Source: Lentzea aerocolonigenes
GTDB taxonomy: Bacteria > Actinomycetota > Actinomycetes > Mycobacteriales > Pseudonocardiaceae
DNA length: 64,000 nucleotides
Direction: 5' to 3'
Assembly (NCBI RefSeq): GCF_000974445.1
Contig: NZ_BBOJ01000008.1
Span: forward strand, 186,001 to 250,000
Part shown: one piece after another, positions 8,307 to 16,055 of the stretch
How the letters are laid out: each line of letters opens with the position of its first letter
How positions within the stretch are numbered: position 1 is the first letter of the stretch
Made by a program: the position numbers and the translations under genes
The notes under the pieces: generated by a model
What the model saw: the letters and a program-made list of their open reading frames with translations, nothing else
Told to the model about the DNA's origin: nothing
The model's database searches: none

Positions 8307-9116
8307 GTGCCCACGGAGAAGGAACGGCTTGACGTCGTCGAGCCGCAGGTCGCCACGTTGATCAGTCACGTCGGTCAGCTCGCGGCCGAGCTCGAACGTG
8401 TTTCGGCTCGGTTGACCGTGTTGGAGCGGCGGCTGTCCGGTGCGGGGGACGGGCCGCTGGCCGACCTCGACGCGGTGGAGGGGGAGATCGCGCCGCTGGT
8501 CTTGGCGTTGCGGAAGGCGTGGGACGCCGAGCAGGAGATCCTGGCCGATCCGGCTCGGGTCGAGCTGAAGCAGGAAGTGCTGGAGTTCGACGGGCTCAAG
8601 GCTCGGCGGGACGAGGCCCGGTCCAAGTTGGACGGTGGGCGCGTGCCGCGGTTCGAGCGGGACGCGTTGTCGCACGAGGTTCGCCAGATGGAGTGGCTGA
8701 TCAACGCCAACGAGGCCAGTGCCAAGCGGGCGGCGGAGCGGCTCGAGGCCGACGAGGACGCGGCTGCCGAGGAGTGGCGGACCGAGGCCGTGCTCGCCGG
8801 GGACAAGGCTCGCGGTGAGATCAAGGACGCGGCCGCGCGGCGCATTTCCGAGGCGCTCGGGCAGTACTCGCGGATGCCCGTGTGGTTCCGCGTGGGGCTG
8901 GGGGAGATCCCGACGCCGGACCCGTCGTTCTGGCTGGAGTCGGCGATCGCGGTGCTCGCGTACCGGCTGGAGTACGGGGTCACGGACGCCGTGTCGCCGC
9001 TGGGGACGCCGCCGTCGGCTTCGTCCGGGTGCCAGAACTGGGTTCGCCGCACGAACGTCCACGCCGACATCACCGACCGGCTCACGACGCTCGCCGCCAC
9101 GTTCCACCTGCAGTAA
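8307..9116 (+). CDS. Hypothetical coiled-coil protein
   Basis: A 269-residue protein that I do not recognise. Residues about 5-45 and 90-175 are highly charged with heptad-like spacing (ERVSARLTVLERRL; RQMEWLINANEASAKRAAERLEADED) and should form coiled coils. The C-terminal 90 residues look globular, with several Trp, a single Cys and a WFRVGLGEIPTPDPSFW segment. There is no signal peptide or membrane segment, so it is probably cytoplasmic. The GTG start at 8307 is inferred, because the frame opens there after an intergenic region shared with the divergent CYTH-CHAD gene. The next gene begins 36 bases downstream on the same strand. Confidence 0.7.
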   Translation: MPTEKERLDVVEPQVATLISHVGQLAAELERVSARLTVLERRLSGAGDGPLADLDAVEGEIAPLVLALRKAWDAEQEILADPARVELKQEVLEFDGLKARRDEARSKLDGGRVPRFERDALSHEVRQMEWLINANEASAKRAAERLEADEDAAAEEWRTEAVLAGDKARGEIKDAAARRISEALGQYSRMPVWFRVGLGEIPTPDPSFWLESAIAVLAYRLEYGVTDAVSPLGTPPSASSGCQNWVRRTNVHADITDRLTTLAATFHLQ

Positions 9117-9152
9117 CCTCCGCGGCAACCGCGCGGTTGCGGGAGGTGTCGA

Positions 9153-9503
9153 GTGGACCGGATCGAACGCGATGTGCTGATCAACGCGTCGCGGCGGCGC
9201 GTCTGGGACGCGCTGACCTCGGCCGTGCACGGCACCGGACGTGGGGTCACCGAGAAGGTCGAGCCCGAGTCGTTCCTCTCGTGGCGCCGGCCGGGTCCGC
9301 TGGGGCCCGACCCGGTGCCCGGCAACGCGACGCTGGTCGAGTTCACGCTCACGCCCGCGGACGGCGGCACGTTGTTGCAGGTCGTGGAGAGCGGGTTCAC
9401 GCAGCTCGACCTGCCGCCGGAGGAGCAGGAGCGGTACGCGGCCGGCAACGTCGGTGGCTGGGGACGCGAACTGGACGAGCTGCGGGAGCACCTGGAGAAG
9501 TGA
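9153..9503 (+). CDS. SRPBCC (START-like/AHSA1) domain protein
   Basis: A 116-residue single-domain protein of the SRPBCC ligand-binding superfamily. The opening (DRIERDVLINASRRRVWDALT) is the first strand and helix typical of AHSA1-type members; LVEFTLTPADGGTLLQVVESGF and the final helix (NVGGWGRELDELREHLEK) complete the fold. Such proteins bind hydrophobic ligands and are often encoded with ArsR regulators, but no ArsR gene is present here. The start is GTG at 9153, following GGGAGG. The stop codon overlaps a GTG (GTGA) that opens a 17-codon frame ending at 9553. Confidence 0.85.
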   Translation: MDRIERDVLINASRRRVWDALTSAVHGTGRGVTEKVEPESFLSWRRPGPLGPDPVPGNATLVEFTLTPADGGTLLQVVESGFTQLDLPPEEQERYAAGNVGGWGRELDELREHLEK

Positions 9504-9553
9504 GTCAGGTCGACGACGTGCTGACCGCCATCAAGAGGATCGCTGAAAGCTGA
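9500..9553 (+). other. 17-codon open frame coupled to the SRPBCC stop
   Basis: GTG at 9500 overlaps the SRPBCC stop as GTGA and reads MSQVDDVLTAIKRIAES before a stop at 9551-9553. The overlap is a classical coupling arrangement, but the frame is too short to classify and its end lies under the 3' end of the convergent amidohydrolase. It may be the remnant of a truncated partner gene or chance. Confidence 0.25.
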
Positions 9554-11066
9554 AGCTGCCGCCCACCACCGTCGCGAGTACCGGGATCTCCGCGATCGAC
9601 TCACTCGTGCGGGGATCGTCGCCGAGCACCACGAGGTCCGCGAGCTTGCCCGGCGTGAGGCTGCCCAGCACGTGCTCCTTGCGGCAGGCGTGGGCGCTGC
9701 CGAGCGTGTACGCGCGGATCGCCTCCTCCACGGTGATCGCCTCGTCCGGCCCGACCGCGCGGCCGCCGGACGAGCGGCGCCGCACCATGAACTCGATGGC
9801 GCGCAACGGGGCTCCGTCCGCGACCGGCCGGTCCGAGCTGCCCGCGACGATGATCCCGCGGTCGAGGAACGACCGTCCGCGGTACATCCAGGGCGCTCGT
9901 TCCTCGCCCATGATCTCGCTGTAGTCGTCGCCGTACGACCAGAGGAACGTCGGCTGGACGACAGGGATCAGGCCGAGCGCGGCGATCCGGTCGAGCTGGT
10001 CGGGGCGCACCAGGCCGCAGTGCTCGATGCGGTGCCGGGCATCGGCGCGCGGTCGTTGCCGCTGGGCTTCCGCCACCGCGTCCAGCGTGAAGTCGATCGC
10101 GCGGTCGCCGATCGCGTGGATCGCGAGCTGCCACCCGGCGTGGTGCCCGTCGACGATCGCCGCCCGCATGAACTCCTCGGACTCGGCGAGCTGACCGGTG
10201 TTCGCGGTGCCGGCGTAGGGCTCGGTCAACGCGGCCGTGCGCGCGATCATGCCGCCGTCGGTCCACAGCTTCATGGCGCCCAGCGACAGCATGTCGTCGC
10301 CGAACCCGGTGTGCAGGCCCAGGTCGATCGCGCGGGGAACGCCGTCCGCGGGGTCGGCTGCGACCTCGTGCAGGACGTGCGCGGAGACCATGAGCTGCAC
10401 GCGGATCGGCAGCTGGGCGCGTTGGTACGCGGCTGCTTCCAGCGGGCTGCCGGCGATCAGGCCCGCGCCGATGCCCGCCTCCGCGCACATCGTGACGCCC
10501 TCGGACAGGACCTGCCGCGCGCTGGTGTGCAGTTCGGCGGCGATCTCGTCGAGCGAGTACGGCAGCCGCAACGAGCGGGCGGCCAACTGCTCGTTCTCAG
10601 TCAGCCAGCCGTCGCTGCTGATGCCGGGAAGCCGGTCGAGCACCGGTGAGTTCACGACGCACGCGTGCCCGGAGATGTCGGCGACGTAGACCGGCCTGCC
10701 GCCGCTGACCTGGTCGAGGTCGGCGGCGGTGAGCGGGGAGTCCATGATCCGGCGGTCGTAACCGGACGCCTCGATCCAGCCCTCGCCGGGCGCGCCGGCG
10801 AGACGGTCGAGGATCTGGGCGACGGTCGACAGCCCGGACAGGTCGACGGTGCGGCGGCCGTTCCACGCGAGGTGCGTGTGGGCGTCGATGAAACCGGGCA
10901 GCACCACGGCGGTGCCGAGGTCGACGGTCTCGGTGGCCGGCAGGTCCTCGACCTGCTCGTCCAGCCCGGCGATGCGGCCCTGCCAGATGCCGATCGTGTG
11001 CGCGGCGGGACGTGCCGGGTCCATCGTGAGGGCCCGGCAGCCCGTCAGTTTCAGGTCCAGCTTCAC
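9531..11066 (-). CDS. YtcJ-like amidohydrolase (amidohydrolase_3 family)
   Basis: A 511-residue metal-dependent hydrolase. Motifs in order are the N-terminal beta-sandwich, LPGFIDAHTHL (HxH metal ligands, about residues 57-67), LAIHAIGDRAID with a metal-ligand His, RIEHCGLV, and AGSSDRPVADGAPL near the end. This family includes N-substituted formamide deformylase and many uncharacterised imidase- or deacylase-type enzymes. The GTG start lies 10 bases after the stop of the N-hydroxylase, so both genes are probably read from the iron-controlled promoter at 12334-12392. That placement suggests a role in hydroxamate siderophore turnover, for example deformylation; this is inference. The family call is secure but the substrate is not. 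Confidence 0.85.
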   Translation of the reverse strand: MKLDLKLTGCRALTMDPARPAAHTIGIWQGRIAGLDEQVEDLPATETVDLGTAVVLPGFIDAHTHLAWNGRRTVDLSGLSTVAQILDRLAGAPGEGWIEASGYDRRIMDSPLTAADLDQVSGGRPVYVADISGHACVVNSPVLDRLPGISSDGWLTENEQLAARSLRLPYSLDEIAAELHTSARQVLSEGVTMCAEAGIGAGLIAGSPLEAAAYQRAQLPIRVQLMVSAHVLHEVAADPADGVPRAIDLGLHTGFGDDMLSLGAMKLWTDGGMIARTAALTEPYAGTANTGQLAESEEFMRAAIVDGHHAGWQLAIHAIGDRAIDFTLDAVAEAQRQRPRADARHRIEHCGLVRPDQLDRIAALGLIPVVQPTFLWSYGDDYSEIMGEERAPWMYRGRSFLDRGIIVAGSSDRPVADGAPLRAIEFMVRRRSSGGRAVGPDEAITVEEAIRAYTLGSAHACRKEHVLGSLTPGKLADLVVLGDDPRTSESIAEIPVLATVVGGSFSFQRSS

Positions 11067-11076
11067 CCGATGAGTC

Positions 11077-12327
11077 TCATGCCGTCGCGAGGACCGGCAC
11101 GGGAGTGTTGGTCAGCACGGAAGCCAGGATCTCACCCGAACGCACCGCGACGTTGGACAGCAGCGACGACGTGATGCCGTGCGAGTGCTCGGTGCCGCCC
11201 TGCAGGTAGATGCCACCGCGCAACGTCGACTGCACGCGGTAGTCGCGGCCCACGACCAGACGGCCCGCATCGTCGCGTGCGCACGTCACGTCGAGTGAAC
11301 CCAGTGCGGGCGCGGCCTCGTCGTAGCCGGTCGCGAGCAGCACGAGGTCGGCGTCGACGAACTCCTGCTCACCGGTGACGAGCGACTGGATCACCGCGCG
11401 GGCGCCGTCCGCGGACTCCTCGACCGCGACGAGCCTCGTCATGTTCATCATCTTCAGGCGCTCGGTGCCGAGGACCTTCTCCTGGTACGCGGTGCGGTAG
11501 AGCTGCGCGATCAGATCGACGTCGACGACCGAGTAGTTGGTGTTGCGGTGGTAGTCCATCAACCGCTGCTTCACGGCGTCCGGGGCGTCGTAGTAGTGGT
11601 CGACGGCCTCGGGGTCGAAGATCCGGTTCGCGAACGAGCTGTCGTCCGCGGGGGAGTAGCCGTAGCGGGAGAACACCGAGCACACCTCGGCGCCGGGGAA
11701 CTCGCGGTGCAGGTGCGCCACGGCCTCGGCGGCGCTCTGGCCGGCGCCGACGACGACGCAGCGCTTCGGGTCGTCGAGCTCGCCGATGCGGTGCAGGAAC
11801 TGGCTGTTGTGCCAGACGCGGTCCGACAGCGCGATGCCCTCGGGCACGGCCGGGCACAGTCCGGTGGCGAAGACCAGGTTGCGTGCGTGGTACACGTCAC
11901 CGGTGGCCGTGGTCACCTCGAACAGGTCGTCCTGGATCGCTTCCACGCCAACGGCTTCGGTGCTGTACGCGACCAGGTCGTCCACCTGCGCCGCCGCCCA
12001 CTCGAAGTAGTCGTGGAACTCGACCCGCAGCGGGAACAGGTTCTTGTGGTTGACGAAGTCGATGAGCCGGTCGCGGTCTTTGAGGTAGCAGAGGAACGAG
12101 AAACCGCTAGCCGGGTTCCTCATCGTGACCAGGTCCTTGAGGAACGACACCTGCATGGTGGCGTCGTCGAGCAGCATGCCCCGATGCCAGCCGAACGTCT
12201 GCTGACGTTCCAGGAACACCGCGGTGACAGGGGTTTCGGCCTGCTCGTTGTGCTCGGTGAGAGCGATGGCGAGCGCCAGGTTCGAGGGACCGAACCCGAT
12301 GCCGACGATGTCGTAGATCGGATGCAT
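11077..12327 (-). CDS. L-lysine/L-ornithine N-hydroxylase of siderophore synthesis
   Basis: A 416-residue flavin N-monooxygenase of the SidA/PvdA/IucD family, which hydroxylates the side-chain amine of ornithine or lysine with NADPH and O2 as the first step to a hydroxamate. FAD-binding GIGFGPSNLALA lies near the N-terminus, the substrate-region MQVSFLKDLVTMRNP follows, an NADPH-binding VVVGAGQSAAEA is central, and the C-terminal ATGYD motif is present. The divergent neighbour is a formyltransferase, which fits conversion of ornithine to N5-formyl-N5-hydroxyornithine. Starts at ATG 12327 or GTG 12333 are both possible; neither has a good ribosome site. Two IdeR-type iron boxes in the intergenic region indicate repression by iron. 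Confidence 0.92.
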   Translation of the reverse strand: MHPIYDIVGIGFGPSNLALAIALTEHNEQAETPVTAVFLERQQTFGWHRGMLLDDATMQVSFLKDLVTMRNPASGFSFLCYLKDRDRLIDFVNHKNLFPLRVEFHDYFEWAAAQVDDLVAYSTEAVGVEAIQDDLFEVTTATGDVYHARNLVFATGLCPAVPEGIALSDRVWHNSQFLHRIGELDDPKRCVVVGAGQSAAEAVAHLHREFPGAEVCSVFSRYGYSPADDSSFANRIFDPEAVDHYYDAPDAVKQRLMDYHRNTNYSVVDVDLIAQLYRTAYQEKVLGTERLKMMNMTRLVAVEESADGARAVIQSLVTGEQEFVDADLVLLATGYDEAAPALGSLDVTCARDDAGRLVVGRDYRVQSTLRGGIYLQGGTEHSHGITSSLLSNVAVRSGEILASVLTNTPVPVLATA

Positions 12328-12333
12328 GAGCAC

Positions 12334-12352
12334 TTAACTTAGGGAAGCCTAA
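12334..12352. promoter_or_regulatory. Iron box 1 (IdeR/DmdR-type)
   Basis: TTAACTTAGGGAAGCCTAA matches the DtxR-family consensus TWAGGTWAGSCTWACCTWA at 14 of 19 positions and contains the perfect arms CTTAGG/CCTAAG. It lies directly upstream of the N-hydroxylase start, where a bound regulator would block transcription. Confidence 0.65.
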
Positions 12353-12373
12353 GCTTGCTTGGCAAGCCGTCAG

Positions 12374-12392
12374 TTAGGTTAGCCTGACCGTA
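12374..12392. promoter_or_regulatory. Iron box 2 (IdeR/DmdR-type)
   Basis: TTAGGTTAGCCTGACCGTA matches the DtxR-family consensus at 17 of 19 positions. It is 28 bases upstream of the formyltransferase start and 40 bp centre to centre from box 1, so the divergent pair is probably co-repressed when iron is available. Confidence 0.8.
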
Positions 12393-12420
12393 TCGCACCG
12401 GAGTAGAGGGAGGCACCCCC

Positions 12421-13368
12421 ATGCGGGTCGTCATGTTCGGGTTCCAGACCTGGGGTCATCGCACCCTGCAGGCACTTTTGGCGTCCGAGCACGAGGTCGT
12501 CCTGGTGGTGACCCACCCCGGGGGTGAGGGTGCGTACGAGAAGATCTGGAGCGATTCGGTCGAGGACCTGGCGCGCGAGAACGGCGTCGAGGTCGTCGTC
12601 CGCGAACGTCCGGAGGACCAGGAACTGCTCGAGAAGCTGCGCGCGGCCGACCCGGACGTGATCGTCGCCTGCAACTGGCGGACCTGGATCCCGCCGCAGG
12701 TCTTCGCGCTGCCCAAGCACGGCACGTTGAACGTGCACGACTCGCTCCTGCCGAAGTACGCGGGCTTCTCGCCGTTGATCTGGGCGCTGCTCAACGACGA
12801 GAAGGAAGTCGGCGTGACGGCGCACATGATGGACGACACGCTCGACGCCGGCGACATCGTGCTGCAACGCTCGGTCCCGGTCGGCCCACGCGACACGACG
12901 GCGGACCTGTTCGCGAAGACGCTGGAGCTCTTCGGCCCGATCACCGTCGACGGCCTCGCCGAGATCGCGTCCGGCCGGACGGACTTCGTGAAGCAGGACC
13001 GGTCGCAGGCCTCGTTCTTCCACAAGCGCGCCGAGGAGGACCTGCGAATCGACTTCTCGTGGACGGCCGAGGAACTGGACCGCCTGGTGCGGGCCCAGTG
13101 CGCGCCGTACCCGAGCGCGTTCTGCTTCCACCGCGGCCAGCGCCTGGAGATCATCGAGGCGGAGGTCTCGGAGGCCGTGTACGGCGGCACTCCCGGCCGG
13201 ATCTTCTACCGCGAAGGCGACGGCGTGGCGGTCGTCGCGGGCGCCGAGGCCCGGCGCGGCCGCAGCAAGGCGTTGCTGGTCAAGAAGGTTCGCGTCGCCG
13301 ACGGCACCGAGCTCAAGGCCCACGAGTACTTCAAGAACATGGGCGGCTACCTGACCTCCCGTCCCTGA
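12421..13368 (+). CDS. N5-hydroxyornithine formyltransferase-like (Fmt family)
   Basis: A 315-residue formyltransferase with the same two-domain layout as methionyl-tRNA formyltransferase. The N-terminal Rossmann domain holds the catalytic Asn-His region (LNVHDSLLPKYAGFSP) and the essential Asp (LDAGDI), and the C-terminal OB-like domain runs from about 205 to 300. In siderophore pathways such as coelichelin this family transfers formyl from 10-formyl-THF to N5-hydroxyornithine. Its divergent pairing with the N-hydroxylase and the shared iron boxes support that role over initiator-tRNA formylation. No NRPS is present in the window, so the assembly line must be elsewhere or absent. ATG 12421 follows GGGAGG. 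Confidence 0.88.
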   Translation: MRVVMFGFQTWGHRTLQALLASEHEVVLVVTHPGGEGAYEKIWSDSVEDLARENGVEVVVRERPEDQELLEKLRAADPDVIVACNWRTWIPPQVFALPKHGTLNVHDSLLPKYAGFSPLIWALLNDEKEVGVTAHMMDDTLDAGDIVLQRSVPVGPRDTTADLFAKTLELFGPITVDGLAEIASGRTDFVKQDRSQASFFHKRAEEDLRIDFSWTAEELDRLVRAQCAPYPSAFCFHRGQRLEIIEAEVSEAVYGGTPGRIFYREGDGVAVVAGAEARRGRSKALLVKKVRVADGTELKAHEYFKNMGGYLTSRP

Positions 13369-13432
13369 ACTGTGACACGCGGATCACGGGCCGCTTGATC
13401 GGCTCGTGATCCGCATGGTCGATCATTGCCGC

Positions 13433-14074
13433 ATGAATCGCGCGGCGGTGACGTCACTGGTGGTCTTCGTACTGCTCGTGGCAGTGGGCTGGTACCTGAC
13501 GAAGCTCCAGTCGTCCCAGGAGAATTCGCCCGTCCCGACCGGCGCCGCGCCGTCGGGCTCCAAGGACCTCGGCGCGCTGAAGATCGCGCCGGAGGGCAAG
13601 ATGGCCGGCTACAGCCGCGACCGGTTCCCGCACTGGGCCTCGCAGGGGAACTCCTGCGACACCAGGGAGATCGTGCTGCAGCGCCAGGGCACCGACGTGA
13701 AGACGGACAAGGACTGCAAGGCCGTCTCCGGCACCTGGAACAGCCCCTACGACAACGTGGTGATCAAGGACGCGGCCGAGGTCGACATCGACCACACCGT
13801 GCCCCTGGCCGAAGCGTGGCGTTCCGGCGCGGACAAGTGGACCGACGACGAGCGCAAGGCGTTCGCCAACGACCTCGGCGGCATCCAGCTGATCGCGGTG
13901 ACCGCGAAGTCCAACCGCGGCAAGGGCGACCAGGACCCGGCGAAGTGGAAGCCGCCGGTCGAGGCGTACTGGTGCACGTACGCGCAGCACTGGATCTCGG
14001 TGAAGGTCACCTACAAGCTGACCGCGGACCAGGCGGAGCACGACGCGCTGGCCGTGATGCTCAAGGCCTGCTGA
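13433..14074 (+). CDS. Secreted or membrane-anchored HNH nuclease-like protein (DUF1524 type)
   Basis: A 213-residue protein with an N-terminal hydrophobic segment (residues 5-22, VTSLVVFVLLVAVGWYL), either a signal peptide or an anchor. The mature part has a DUF1524/GmrSD-C-like HNH core: DIDHTVPLAEAW with the catalytic His, NDLGGIQLIAVTAKSNRGKGDQDPAKW with conserved Asn and Lys, and a WCTYA...W end. Cysteines at CDTRE, KDCKA, WCTY and the C-terminal LKAC could form disulfides. Such proteins are abundant extracellular nucleases in actinomycetes. ATG 13433 is chosen because it precedes the hydrophobic segment directly; the frame is open nine codons earlier. The downstream gap holds repeats. 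Confidence 0.85.
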   Translation: MNRAAVTSLVVFVLLVAVGWYLTKLQSSQENSPVPTGAAPSGSKDLGALKIAPEGKMAGYSRDRFPHWASQGNSCDTREIVLQRQGTDVKTDKDCKAVSGTWNSPYDNVVIKDAAEVDIDHTVPLAEAWRSGADKWTDDERKAFANDLGGIQLIAVTAKSNRGKGDQDPAKWKPPVEAYWCTYAQHWISVKVTYKLTADQAEHDALAVMLKAC

Positions 14075-14671
14075 TCGGTTCGCCCGGACGCCGGTCGGGC
14101 CCGCCTTCTGCCGCGCCAGAACCGGGTCGACGCCGTGTTCGGCCCTGCTCCACGGGTCGGCCCTGCCGCAGCACGCGACGTCGTGTGCACCGCCGGCAAC
14201 CCGAACACGCCCAGCCGAGGCAACCTCCGCGCTGTCGCCTCCGCGCCGCTGCCTCCTCGGTGACGACGACGCAGCCCGCCCCAGGTAGGCCGCGTCGCCC
14301 ACGCCCCACTGGTCAGCCTCCGCCTCAGCGCCGCCACGAGGTCGCCTGCACGGCCGGCGACCCGAACACCTCCAGCTGAGGCAACCTTCAGCCGTGGCAA
14401 CCTTCGCGCCGTCGCCTCCTCGGTGACCACGCCTGCTCGGTGACGACGTGGCCCGACCCAGGCGGGCCTCGTCGCCCACCCCCGAGTCAGCTTCCCCACG
14501 AGGTTGTCCGCACCGTCAGCGACCCCAACATCTCCGGCCGCCGCCTTCCCGGTGCCGCGCAAACCTCTGCGCTGCCGCCTCCCGCCGGCGCCGTCGCAAC
14601 CTTCGCGCCGCCGCCTCCCGCCGGCGCCGCCGCAAACCTCCGAGCCGCAAACCTCCGAGCCGCAACTTCCC

Positions 14672-14773
14672 CGATGACGACGCTTCCCCGATGACGACGC
14701 TTCCCCGATGACGACGCTTCCCCGATGACGACGCTTCCCCGATGACGCCGTCTCCCCGATGACCACGCCTCCC
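14672..14773. repeat. 17-bp tandem repeat array
   Basis: The unit CGATGACGACGCTTCCC is repeated four times perfectly (14672-14739) and twice with changes (14740-14773), followed by a partial unit. It is nested inside the third 161-bp copy. Perfect identity of four copies shows recent expansion. Confidence 0.95.
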
Positions 14774-14783
14774 CGGTGACGAC

Positions 14784-14815
14784 GACGCGGCCCGACCCCC
14801 CAGGCGGGCCGCGTC
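14784..14815. terminator. Strong hairpin between convergent genes
   Basis: GACGCGGCCCG (14784-14794) pairs perfectly with CGGGCCGCGTC (14805-14815) around a 10-nt loop, just beyond the minus-strand gene ending at 14828. Weaker versions lie in the other repeat copies near 14446-14471 and 14269-14295, so the terminator was duplicated with the repeat. Confidence 0.65.
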
Positions 14816-14827
14816 GCCCACCGCCCC

Positions 14828-15478
14828 CTACACGGCGTGAACCGACTCGAACAGCCCCGACAGCTTCCAGTGCGTCACGTACCCCATGGCCTCGGCCGCG
14901 ATGAGCACGTCCAGCTTCCCGAGGTTCGTCCGCGCGGGCATCTGGTACGCCTTGCCGCGCCGCACATCGAGGATCATCGGCGTGGCGCCCGGCAGCGTGT
15001 CCGCGATCGTGTGCTGCAGGATCCGCAGCCCGACGTTCGCCGCCTCCCTGGTCAGCGGCGTCTCCTTGGTGTGCACGAGCACCGCGTAGGTCGATCCGTC
15101 CTTCTTGCGCAGCCCCAGGTGCGGACGGACCTTCAGGGTGAGCTCGCCGGCGCGGTAGGTGGCCCCCTCCACCGGCACGCCGGTCGCCTTGAACGACGCC
15201 AGCCAGGGCAGGAAACCGTCGGCGATCTCCTCGAACGCCCGCGGCTGCCCCGTCCGGTTGGCGTTCATGACCGCCTTCTTCAGCTCCAGTTCAGGTTCGG
15301 TGGAGTTGACCGCTCGGCGCATGGCGTCGCGGATCGGGTTGTAGAACCCGCAGACCCTCGTGTCGGAGGCCAGGTACATCCCCCGCTGCTCGGAGACGAT
15401 GTTGATGCGTCCACGCTGGCCGCTCATGACGTACTCGGTGAACGACAGTGCGGTGACGCTGACGTTGTTGTCCGGCAA
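14828..15478 (-). CDS. Conserved actinobacterial hypothetical protein
   Basis: A protein of 216 residues that I recognise only as an actinomycete conserved hypothetical (opening VSVTALSFTEYVMSG). It has no signal peptide or membrane segment. The N-terminal half is helical and charged; the C-terminal half alternates strands and helices (YRAGELTLKVRPHLGLRKKDGSTYAVLVHTKE read in parts), resembling a small alpha/beta domain with several conserved Lys/Asp residues. The start is probably TTG 15478, because GAGGGGAG sits six bases ahead of it, whereas the GTG at 15508 has no ribosome site. A strong hairpin follows the stop. Function unknown. Confidence 0.75.
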   Translation of the reverse strand: MPDNNVSVTALSFTEYVMSGQRGRINIVSEQRGMYLASDTRVCGFYNPIRDAMRRAVNSTEPELELKKAVMNANRTGQPRAFEEIADGFLPWLASFKATGVPVEGATYRAGELTLKVRPHLGLRKKDGSTYAVLVHTKETPLTREAANVGLRILQHTIADTLPGATPMILDVRRGKAYQMPARTNLGKLDVLIAAEAMGYVTHWKLSGLFESVHAV

Positions 15479-15793
15479 CGCTTTCTCCCCTCGTACCGCT
15501 CTCTTCACCTGACGTTATCCGAGGGGTCTGACAAAAACGGGACTGCGCCGAACGGGCTAACCGTCACAGAGAGTTGAACATTCAACCGAACGGGTGGCAC
15601 TCACAGTTGCGACTTCGGCCTCAATCGGTGAGCGGACGGTGATGGACTGGCTGCTGATCGCATGGATGACCGTTCGTCTGCCGTTCGCCGACGCTCACTG
15701 AACGCTCACCGCACGGCAGTCGGAAGTCACACTCCGTAGAAGATCAACTCAGGAGAATGGAACCCGTCAGGAAGAACACGGCGAGGGAGCACG
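15479..15793. other. Divergent intergenic region with palindrome and paired repeats
   Basis: No gene is visible. A palindrome GTTGAACATTCAAC lies at 15573-15586. GGTGAGCG (15627-15634) is followed 11 bases on by GGTGATGG, and CGCTCACT (15692-15699) is followed 11 bases on by CGCTCACC (15703-15710); the outer members are perfect reverse complements. This symmetry suggests operators for the flanking divergent genes. Confidence 0.45.
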
Positions 15794-16051
15794 ATGGCGG
15801 TCAAGGCGGAGCGTTCACCCGATAGAGCGGGTGACGTCGAGGTTCCGCAGCCGCGGCAGCCGACGAGGTGGCTCGTCCACCCCGACCAGTGGCCGCACGC
15901 GGCCCAGGTCACGGTCATCCTCGTGCTGATCGCCCTGCTGCTGTGGGCCATCGCCGTGACGCTGGGGCCTGACCAGGCCTTCATCGTCGGTTCCGCGGGC
16001 ATCGCGGCCAAGCTCATCTGCATGTACCTGGACACCCGCGTCCGCCACTGA
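15794..16051 (+). CDS. Small membrane protein
   Basis: An 85-residue protein with a hydrophilic N-terminus of about 36 residues and two predicted membrane segments (about 38-57, VTVILVLIALLLWAIAVTL, and 62-78, AFIVGSAGIAAKLICMYL), leaving both termini on the same side. I do not recognise the family. The ATG follows GGGAGCACG. Such small two-pass proteins in actinomycetes are often envelope or respiratory accessories, but nothing here identifies a partner. It stands alone between divergent and convergent neighbours. Confidence 0.7.
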   Translation: MAVKAERSPDRAGDVEVPQPRQPTRWLVHPDQWPHAAQVTVILVLIALLLWAIAVTLGPDQAFIVGSAGIAAKLICMYLDTRVRH

Positions 16052-16055
16052 GCGG

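Larger units (their letters stand above)
14173..14823. repeat. Three diverged copies of an approximately 161-bp repeat
   Basis: Copies begin near 14173, 14335 and 14496, giving spacings of 162 and 161 bases. Each starts with a CACGAGGT-like block, continues through CGACCCGAACA and GGCAACCT elements, and ends with CGGTGACGACG, a GCCCG...CGGGC hairpin and CGTCGCCCAC. The third copy is expanded to about 328 bases by internal duplications (CCTCCCGCCGGCGCCG, CAAACCTCCGAGCCG and the 17-mer array). The array fills the whole gap between two convergent genes. Minus-strand open frames through it change frame between copies, so I treat it as non-coding. Confidence 0.85.

Noticed and set aside
14011-14766. 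Minus-strand open frames through the tandem repeats
   Set aside because: Frames shift between repeat copies (162 and 161 bases) and the products are Arg/Gly/Ser shadows; the repeats and hairpins explain the region better.
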